From Blastocladiella britannica (Eukaryota; Blastocladiomycota; Blastocladiomycetes; Blastocladiales; Blastocladiaceae): DNA of 12,661 nucleotides. The translations under genes and the position numbers were made by a program. Below the pieces are notes generated by a model. That model was not told the DNA's origin. It saw nothing but the letters and a program-made list of their open reading frames with translations, and searched no databases. Within the stretch, counting starts at the first letter, position 1; each line of letters opens with the position of its first letter. Location of the stretch: NCBI GenBank assembly GCA_025349905.2, contig MU625064.1, positions 1 to 12,661 on the forward strand. The letters run 5' to 3'. Below are positions 1 to 6,600 of the stretch, piece after piece.

Positions 1-381
1 TCGTTGCTCTTGCAGAGACGATCGTCGACTGCATCGCTTCCTCCACAAACGACTGTTGGAGGAGCCATATCCAAGCGACCCGCGGGCGGTATGGTGCTTT
101 GATGAATAGAGCGCTATCTTACGTTGAAGTTTTTACGCTGTGCACCGGATCAGACCAGCAGCAATGCAATTTGCTAGTGGTTCACTGTCTTTCGCCCATA
201 CCATCTTGGATGTATATTCGACCCCCAGTGGTCTACCACCGAGTAACCCTTTACGGTCGCCGCCGTGCCGTTGTCCATGGTCTATCCCACAACATATTAC
301 GTTCTGATCCTACGACCCCCGCAATGCCGGGACCCCGTACCATATCAGCGTCCACCATGCGATCAATTCTCCCTTTCGACC
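1..381. other. Unassigned flank, possible retroelement leader/LTR debris
   Basis: No protein family is recognisable on either strand; the open frames here look like chance frames. The stretch lies directly upstream of a gag-like start and so may be remains of an LTR or untranslated leader. I could not identify TG...CA ends, a primer-binding site or a second LTR copy in the window, so this is inference from position only. Confidence 0.3.
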
Positions 382-1040
382 ATGCCGCTCACGAGCATCA
401 CCACGTCGACTGCGGGATTTCCGACGACGACAACGGGCGAGATGGAGGATGCGCTCGACGACATCATCTACCAGGGCACGGCTTACCCCAAAGGTCACCC
501 GCCGATCCTGCCTATCGACCACTTCCTGGACATCCTCGAAGATGACATTAAACTTGGTCGGGCCAAGAGCGCTCGCTCTGGGTTCACGCCTGCCCAGCAA
601 GTCGCGGTGGTTGAGACGCTGATCGACGCGACTTACCCACGTAAGAGGTCTGGTCCAACCGCGTGTGCGCAGAGGTATCTGAGGCCGAGCAGCTTCGGTT
701 GGCAGCTACCATCAAGTAGAAGCCGCACCAATCAGCGAACGGGCATATCGCTGTCATGGAAAACCTGTTCCTGACGGGCAGATTCCCAATCCAAAAAAAA
801 CGCGCGACCTGCTACGAGTGGCTGCGTATCAGCCTCGATTACGACATCGGCGACAAGCTACCGATGGAGTGCCAGTACCGTGACTGGAATGGGGTGGTCC
901 AAGCAGTCACAAAAGCTGAAGAGCAAGTCCGCCGTCGCAAGCGGGAGCAGCAAGCGTCGGCCACCCACACGTCGTCCACGCCGCAGCCACCGCGACCCAA
1001 CTACCAATACCAGACCAACCACATGTTGCGTCGCCCTTCC
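382..1040 (+). pseudogene. Gag-like fragment of Ty3/gypsy element, frameshifted
   Basis: The likely original start is the ATG at 382, which has A at -3. The first part reads in the 382 frame (starting MPLTSITTST, then an acidic stretch with MEDALDDIIYQGT) to about 640. Homology-like sequence then continues in the frame of 756: EAEQLRLAATIK lies upstream of a TAG at 717, and MENLFLTGRFP follows it. The later part (YRDWNGVVQAVTKAEEQVRRRK, about 874-940) is charged and helical and leads into a Q/P/T-rich tail, as Gag proteins have before their zinc knuckle. No CCHC knuckle survives. The Gag call rests mainly on the integrase downstream and on this architecture, not on a signature motif. Broken and presumably not expressed. 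Confidence 0.5.
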
Positions 1041-1114
1041 AGCAATGCCGGCGTTTTGTGCGTCGCTGCTGGAGGCTGTGGTCGGGGCCGCACCGCGCGC
1101 GCGATTGCTCTCCT

Positions 1115-1573
1115 TTCTCATGGCCTAAGCTCCGCGACGACGTCGCCGATTACGTCAAACCGTGCGATACCTGCCAGCGGTCGAAACCGTGCATTCGAGA
1201 CCCGCTTCAACCATTACCGATTCCTTCACGACCATTTCAAGATATCGCACTCGACTTTTTGACTGGACTCCCGAAATCGGACCCGACCAACCGGATCGAC
1301 ATGATTCTGACCACCACCGATCGTTTCTCGCGCTTTACAATGTTTATCCCGCGCGCGTCGACTACCGGATTCGGCTTGACGTCGGAAGCGACGGGGCAAC
1401 TGGTCTTCGAAAACTGGGTTTCGGTATTCGGCCTGCCGTCGACGACTGTCTCTGACCGCGACCTGCGATTCGTCTCGGAGGCCTGGACCAAATTGTGGGC
1501 TCGGACTGGCACCAAACTCAAGATGTCCCCGACCTTTCACCTGCAATCCGACGGCGCGACATTGCGCAGGTGA
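1115..1573 (+). pseudogene. Ty3/gypsy integrase fragment (zinc-finger end and part of catalytic core)
   Basis: The reading begins FSWPKLRDDVADYV and has the two cysteines of the HHCC finger in PCDTCQRSKP. The core follows, with the first catalytic Asp in ALDFLTGLP and DRFSRFTMFIP next. The second catalytic Asp is in VSDRDLRFVSEAW, and the block ends near GTKLKMSPTFHLQSDG. These blocks are diagnostic of Ty3/gypsy integrases. The two histidines of the finger are not in frame upstream. The reading stops at 1571-1573 right after the DGxT block, so the third catalytic residue (Glu) and the whole C-terminal domain are lost. No chromodomain is present. Non-functional relic. Confidence 0.85.
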
Positions 1574-1749
1574 TCTTCAGCACTGACGAGCCGGATCCCG
1601 GTTTTTCCCATAATTAATATTGGAATGCAAAGCTTACTAAAACCCCACTTTGATAATTTCTGGTACACGGCAGAGCCTTGTCGGCCGAGGGACGGGATCG
1701 AGCAGGCGCGGTGAGCCATCTCTTTCAGCGATTTCTTGACAAAACACTC
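1574..1749 (+). promoter_or_regulatory. Intergenic region and probable promoter of the PPR gene
   Basis: AT-rich sequence (about 1605-1660, with ATAATTAATATT near 1610) separates the retroelement relic from the PPR start codon. No gene is visible. The final part (1718-1749, TCTCTTTCAGCG then TTTCTTGA) resembles the sequence just upstream of the duplicated start at 4276, so the tandem repeat includes some 5' untranslated sequence. Confidence 0.4.
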
Positions 1750-1992
1750 ATGTTTGCCAATATCTTTACGCATCGGCTTTTATTGAGGCTAGTGCGGCCG
1801 CCGCGACCTCTCGGCCATCTCGTTCCCGTGCCCCTGTTGCCATTGCAGCTGCAGCGACGGACAATTGCGCCACGGCCGAAAATCGACCCTGACTCCATCG
1901 GCAAAGCATATATGGATGCAGTTATGAATCGTACGCGCTCGTCCATCAGTCCTATCCCCAAAGAAGCTGACCGAGACATATTTAATGCAAAG
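1718..1992 (+). repeat. Tandem duplication, copy A (5' end and exon 1 of PPR gene)
   Basis: This is the left member of a diverged direct repeat whose partner is 4251-4514. The exon 1 coding part is exactly 181 nt in both copies, with no indel. The encoded peptides agree at about 42 of 60 positions by eye. Both copies have a GTACGCGCT intron start at the same codon position. Confidence 0.85.
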
Positions 1993-4238
1993 GCGACAAG
2001 GTCCGCGCCGCCGCGATTCTCGCATCCGCTGGCGACCTGACGAAACTCTCGTACAAAAGCTTTAGGGACCTGCTGATTGGCCTGACCATGCTCGATTATC
2101 TGGCCAAAGACCCGCAAAAGAGCTGGGACGAGCAACTTGCCCTTGTCGCGGAATGCCTTGATACCACCGTAATAAAGAATGGTCAATTTCCGTGGTCGTC
2201 CGACTGGCAATGGGAAATTAAGGTGTATGCGAGTTTTGCATGGGCGGTGAGCCGGCGCAAACAACACGCGTTTGTACCGCTGGCCGACGCGCTAATTGAG
2301 CGCCACCAGCGCTCCATGGCGGACTATCTGGCCCAGGGGCACGCGATCACCGATCTGAATCCTGTCACAATAAAGTCTCTCCAGTACATGTACAATTCGG
2401 CCATCAGCATGCACCGGAATGTTAGTCGCTCGGACCCGCGAGCCCTGGAGTTTGCGAAGCAAATCCCGCCCGAGATCATGAACAAAGGCCTCCTCGCCGC
2501 CGTCACCATGGTCTATGCGGATTGGGGTGATGGCCCTGGCGCACTTGCGGCAATTGACTCAGCAGTGGCAGCTGGAACATTGGAGCACCGCTTCGAGTCG
2601 GCAGTGGCCAATCGAGCGGTATTGGAAGCATTTACCCAGAAAAATCCGGATGCCGCCATTGTGTTGCTGGAGGAGATGATTCGGTTGGCGCCGACTATGC
2701 CCAAAGTCTCGGTTCCCAACGGGCAGCTCGAGCACCCGGTCCTCGTGCCATATGTACTTTCCGGATTGATGGCGTACTGTTCTCGGCACCGGAAACTCGA
2801 CCAGGCAGTCAAAATCGCAGACCTCGCAAAGCAAAATGGTGTGGCAATGGACGGTTTGGCCGTTACATCTTTGGTTACTTTGCAGCACAAAATGGGCAAT
2901 CTGGAGGGCGCGCTGGACCTGATTTATGCGCATCCAGAGCTGCAGCCGGATATGAAGTTGATGACACTTGCCATGGACATCCTGGGAACACTGGGCGATC
3001 GCGACGCTGCTGTGGGGTTGTATAACGCCGCCCTTGAAGCGCACGCCAACCCAGCCATCGACATTACCATCACCCAGCCGTTTCTGACCGCGGTCGTGCG
3101 AGTACTGGGCCGCCTTTCTGGATTCGATGCGGCCGTGGACGCTTTTCTGCACTTGGCGGGCGACCTTGGCATCCAGCCCCATCCCAGTGCAATCCTTCAT
3201 CTGACCGAAGACTTGGACCGAGGCACGCTTCCACCTGAGCACGTGGCACGCCGACTGGATGAGGTCCGCCGCATTGTCGGCACAGTGCCCCTCACCGAGC
3301 AGTTGGTGGCGCGTCACATTGAACGCTACCTGGCCCGCGACGACGTGGACAGCGCAATCGACGCACTGCTCCAGCTGCCCAAGCACAATATCCCAGTGAC
3401 TGGCACCGCATGGGCAATCCTCTTGAACTACATGGCGACCCATCGCGACCCGGTCGGATTCGACCAGATCCTGGCCCTCCGCCCGCAACTTGGATCAAAC
3501 TGGCTGAAATCGACAGAAGATTTTCTGGAGGCAGTGTTTATCAAGGGTTATAGTCGAACCGGGCATGATAGCAAGGCCATCGAGGTGTGGGACGAGATCT
3601 TGGCTTGTAGCGCGATTCCCGGACTTCAAGTCCAAGCCAGCATCCTGGACGCATGTGGATTCATGGGCGATCTCGCGGTCCTTCAGCGCGTCGCGGCCCA
3701 AATCGAGGCGTCTCCCTGGGGTGGCACAAACACGAATACCTGGACATCCGCAGTGGAGGCGTACTTGCGTGTCGGGCGACTCGACTTGGCACTCGACGTC
3801 GGCCAGCGGATTCTGCCGCTCAAGCACGTCCAGCCTGACCACAAGTTCTGGATTACCTTGCTCACCATCAACGCGCAGAGCTTGCGGCAGTTCCGCGACC
3901 CTGGCGTGCTCGCGCTCCTCGGCAAGTATGACCAAGATATAGACGAGATCTGGGCGCTCCTTGCTTCACGTAAAGCCGCCAAGGAGGGGAACAAGAATGC
4001 GGCGCCTCGGTCGTCGCCGCCGCCGCCATCACGATCGCCGCGATCGACAAAGTCACCAGCGCCTCAACCACCTCAGCAGTCACCGCGACTGAAGGCCGCA
4101 AATCTGTCGTCAACATCTCCCCTTCCTTCCCCCTCCCCGAGATCACCAACTCGGCGGCCACCGCCCCTCGATCACCGCCCCGGCAGCCGCCGACAAGTGG
4201 AGCTGAGAGGATGCCGTACTCCAAGCCAAAGCAGATGA
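1750..4238 (+). CDS. Probable mitochondrial pentatricopeptide-repeat-like (PPR) protein, 2 exons
   Basis: Model: join 1750-1930 and 1993-4238, 808 aa. The first ATG opens a presequence rich in Arg and Leu without acidic residues (MFANIFTHRLLLRL to about residue 38, ending near QRRTIA), typical of mitochondrial import. The 62-nt intron has donor GTACGC, a CTGAC branch-like site and acceptor AAAG. It joins in phase 1 and links two frames that are otherwise separated by stops. The rest is a long all-helical solenoid of repeated helical pairs. PPR-like units are clearest near the C-terminal side (NTWTSAVEAYLRVGRLDLA, then VQPDHKFWITLL) and around GLMAYCSRHRKLDQAV. PPR proteins bind organelle RNA for processing, stability or translation; this role is inferred. 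A Pro/Ser/Arg-rich tail from about 3990 is doubtful: codon use suggests that a different frame was originally coding (see findings). The exact orthologue is not identified. Confidence 0.75.
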
Positions 4239-4250
4239 AATCGAAATGAA

Positions 4251-4514
4251 TCTCGCTTTCAGCTTTTGAGCGCATATGTTTGCCAATATCTTGACGCATC
4301 GACTCCTTCTGAGGCTCGCGCGGCCGCCGCGACCTCTATATCATGCCATGCCTATCCCCTTGTTGTCATTGCGGCTGCATCGACGGACGCTGGCCGTTCC
4401 GCCATACCTCGACCTTGACTCTATTGGCGCCGCGTATAAAGACGCCGTTCGAAATCGTACGCGCTGGTTCATCATACCTGTTCACAAGGAACTAGCCGAA
4501 TTATATTGCAACAG
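4251..4514 (+). repeat. Tandem duplication, copy B
   Basis: This is the right member of the repeat. It includes the short upstream TCTCGCTTTCAGC block, the 181-nt exon 1 (4276-4456) and a 58-nt intron (4457-4514) similar to the one in copy A. The similarity resumes at the 3' end: CCGGCGGCCGCCGACAAG at 4599-4616 matches 4179-4196 near the end of the long gene, and a GATCGAAATGAA block follows both. Copy B therefore looks like the whole gene minus about 2 kb of its middle. Confidence 0.8.
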
Positions 4515-4624
4515 TCATCGTTCTCGCATTCACCACCCCGGTATTCTCCATCCTCGTATTCGTCTCCTCCAATGTCGTCGCCCCCTCCGTCCTCACCCCG
4601 GCGGCCGCCGACAAGCGGATCTGA
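4276..4624 (+). pseudogene. Truncated tandem duplicate of the PPR gene; possible 96-aa protein
   Basis: Model: join 4276-4456 and 4515-4624. Exon 1 starts MFANILTHRLLLRL and has the same presequence character as the upstream gene. The intron starts GTACGC and ends CAACAG. Joining in phase 1 enters a frame with strong C-ending codon bias that encodes a short hydrophobic segment (IVLAFTTPVFSILVFV). It ends PAAADKRI and TGA at 4622-4624. All PPR repeats are missing, so it cannot do the parent's job. Exon 1 differs from copy A by about 16 synonymous and 18 amino-acid-changing codons, which argues for past selection on the protein. It may be a relic or a small mitochondrial membrane protein. Reading straight through the intron gives a longer open frame into the next gene, but that frame lacks coding character. 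Confidence 0.5.
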
Positions 4625-4764
4625 AAAAGAAGCCGATCGAAATGAACCACTTGATCCCTTTCCACTTTCGTTTTGAACTTGTAGTAAAAAGAATTCTATA
4701 TATGGCAGCCAAGGTACGATTCAAATGCGCCTTACCGTATAATGAGACAGGAAAACTGATTACA
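4625..4764 (+). promoter_or_regulatory. Promoter region of CAF-1 p60 gene with TATA-like element
   Basis: TATATAT at 4697-4703 lies about 62 nt before the chosen start codon at 4765, a reasonable TATA position for a short fungal 5' leader. An in-frame ATG at 4702 overlaps this element and would probably lie upstream of the transcription start. A CTTTCGTTTTGA block near 4665-4676 resembles the units upstream of both PPR-repeat starts (CTTTCAGC near 1722 and 4256), so the duplication may extend into this promoter. Confidence 0.4.
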
Positions 4765-6584
4765 ATGGACCCAAAGGCAATTCAAATCGCTTGGCACCGG
4801 TCCGAATCCATCACGTCCGTCGACTTTTGTCCCGTTACCAGTACCGACACCAACGCGCGCTTTGCGACTGCAGGACTCGACGACTGCATTCGGGTAACCA
4901 ATATTTTGATTATGTCCCGCTTCCTCGTGCTGAGATTGACTTGCATGAATTTTCCAGATTTGGCAACTGGCTCCGCCTGGAGAGCGGCCAGAGGTTCAGT
5001 TTCGATCCACGCTGGCTGGACACCAGGGCGGCGTCAATATCGTGCGCTGGGCGCCCGACGGTACGCTTTTTAGTCGCAATGTAGTTGGTTTTGAATATTT
5101 TCACGAGTGAGAAACCACTTTACTTTTAGGCCTCCGCATTGCCTCCGGCGATAATGGTACGCTCCATTACCTGATTTAAATGAAAAATCACGCGTCTCGC
5201 TCATGTCTCCCTGGCAGTTGGCAGTATTGTGATTTGGATTCCGACCGCATCGGCTGCAGAAAGCACCCGGCTACTGCTCGCGGTCGAAGAAGACACGTCC
5301 GAGTATAAGGAAGCATGGCGCGTCCAGCGTATTTTGACGTACGGTCCTTCATTTTTTTGCTTTTGCTTTTCATTATTTGACGCGTCCAAGTTGATCAGTG
5401 GGCACAAGGACGAGGTCTCGGACCTTGCCTGGTCGCCATGCGGCAAATATCTGGCGTCGGTTGGAACCGATCAGCGACTGCGCGTATGGGATTGCTCGAC
5501 TGGTACTTCTTTCGCTTTCCCGTAATGGATCAGAGTGCAATGCTGACAACTCTACCACAGGCGAAATCATTGGATCGGCACAGCACCACACTGAGCTGGT
5601 TCAGGGCGTCGCATGGGACCCACTTGGAGTCTTTATCGCGACCCAGAGCGTGGATCGGTGCGCCAACTATCACCCCCTTCTCTCGCGCAAGGTCTGACCA
5701 TCACGACACATAGAACCATGAACCTGTACAAGGTAACCATCACCCCCGGCAACGCGGCGCGCGGGCAACGCGGCATGATCGCCGGCCTCAAACTCGTCAT
5801 CACGTCGTCCCGGGCCGACCCCTTAACAGACCCATCACCGACGGCAACCACCGACCCAACGGCATCCCCTTCCGTCGCACCAAAATCGACGGTGCGGCTG
5901 TACGCCGACCCGCTCGCTACCGGGCTGTCGTTTTTCCGGCGCCCGTCGTTCTCGCCCGACGGCTCGCTGCTCGCGTGCCCTGCCGCCGTGATTCCCACCT
6001 CCACTGCGGCTGCAACACCGATGTACGCGGTGCTGTTGTACGCCCGCGCCACCTGGTCCTCCGGGCACCCCGTAGCCGCGCTGCCCGTCGGTGCCACTCC
6101 CGCGTGGTGCGTGCGGTGGGCTCCCGGTGTATCTGCATCCTCGAATCGCACCATTAACGGAACAAGTGGACCGTTTGCATTGCCGTACGGCATGCGGCTG
6201 GCGGTCGGATGCGACAATGCGCTGGCGGTATTTGACACCCGCGCGGCGTACCCGGTGCTGACCGCCAGGGGACTGCACGTGTACCGGTACCAGGACGTGG
6301 CGGTGAGTCCCGACGGGAGGCACATGGTGGGCGCGTCGCATGACGGGTACTGCTCGTTGGCGACGTTGGGCGGCGAGGGCGATAGTAGCGAATGGACAGT
6401 GCCAGCATCGGTTCCGGGCCGTGCCAGTAACGTAGATCCTGTCACTGATCCGCTCTTGTCGCCACCACCAGCCGTCATCGCCGCACCACCACCGGTACCA
6501 GCGGCCATCGCCCCGATGCAAGTGCACACGCCCACGGTGGTCAAGAAACGCATTCAGCCCGTATTTGTCGCTGCCTTGAAATGA
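4765..6584 (+). CDS. CAC2: Chromatin assembly factor 1 subunit p60/Cac2 (WD40 protein), 7 exons
   Basis: Model: join 4765-4893, 4958-5060, 5130-5156, 5218-5338, 5399-5502, 5561-5657, 5714-6584; 483 aa (human CHAF1B 559, yeast Cac2 468). Each junction keeps the frame and restores family blocks: IQIAWHRSESITSVDF (N-terminus), IRIWQL across the first junction, SGDNVGSIVIW, ILTGHKDEVSDLAW, RVWDCSTGEI, LVQGVAWDPLG and DRTMNLYKV. These match p60 blocks such as VQGVTWDPLGQYVAT. Exon 7 has FFRRPSFSPDGSLL (about residues 265-278) and SHDGYCSLATL, both typical of p60 and unlike HIRA. The protein should be a seven-bladed propeller that deposits H3-H4 on newly replicated DNA together with the p150 and p48 homologues. 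A C-terminal KKRIQPVF motif (471-478) resembles ASF1-binding B-domain-like motifs. The start at 4765 has A at -3 and G at +4 and matches the family N-terminus. The third exon is only 27 nt. Confidence 0.93.
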
Positions 6585-6591
6585 ATATATT
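6584..6591. terminator. Palindromic AATATATT between convergent stop codons, possible shared 3'-end signal
   Basis: AATATATT is its own reverse complement and lies in the 16-bp space between the p60 stop (6582-6584) and the CAND1 stop (6601-6603). It could act as an A-rich positioning or polyadenylation element for both genes, or may just be an AT-rich spacer. A canonical AATAAA for the plus-strand gene occurs at 6721-6726, inside the CAND1 coding region read antisense. Confidence 0.3.
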
Positions 6592-6600
6592 TTGGTCCCT

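Larger units (their letters stand above)
382..1573 (+). mobile_element. Decayed Ty3/gypsy-type LTR retrotransposon remnant (gag plus partial integrase)
   Basis: A gag-like segment (382 to about 1040) is followed within about 75 bp by an integrase segment (1115-1573). In an intact Ty3/gypsy element, protease, reverse transcriptase and RNase H lie between the two, so a large internal deletion is inferred. The reading frame changes at least twice (frame of 382, then frame of 756, then frame of 1115), and there is an in-frame TAG at 717-719. No LTR pair was seen. The remnant ends about 175 bp before the PPR gene. It is an inactive relic. Confidence 0.75.

Noticed and set aside
310..600. Minus-strand 96-codon frame over the gag-like region
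   Set aside because: It is antisense to the gag-like sequence, with Arg-rich composition and no domain.
2559..3488. 309-codon minus-strand frame inside the PPR gene
   Set aside because: It is antisense to a well-supported helical-repeat coding frame and shows no recognisable domain.
2088..4238. Start of the PPR protein at ATG 2088 without an intron
   Set aside because: Coding-like sequence continues in the same frame upstream to 1993. A phase-consistent intron links it to a mitochondrial presequence that is duplicated at 4276.
4702..4764. Upstream in-frame ATG at 4702 as the p60 start
   Set aside because: It overlaps the TATATAT element, and family members begin only a few residues before the IAWH block, which fits the ATG at 4765.
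4765..6584. HIRA/Hir1 identity for the WD40 protein
   Set aside because: The blocks WDPLG, FFRRPSFSPDGSLL and DGYCS, and the short C-terminus without a Hira domain, fit CAF-1 p60. The RIxP motif is shared by both families and does not decide.
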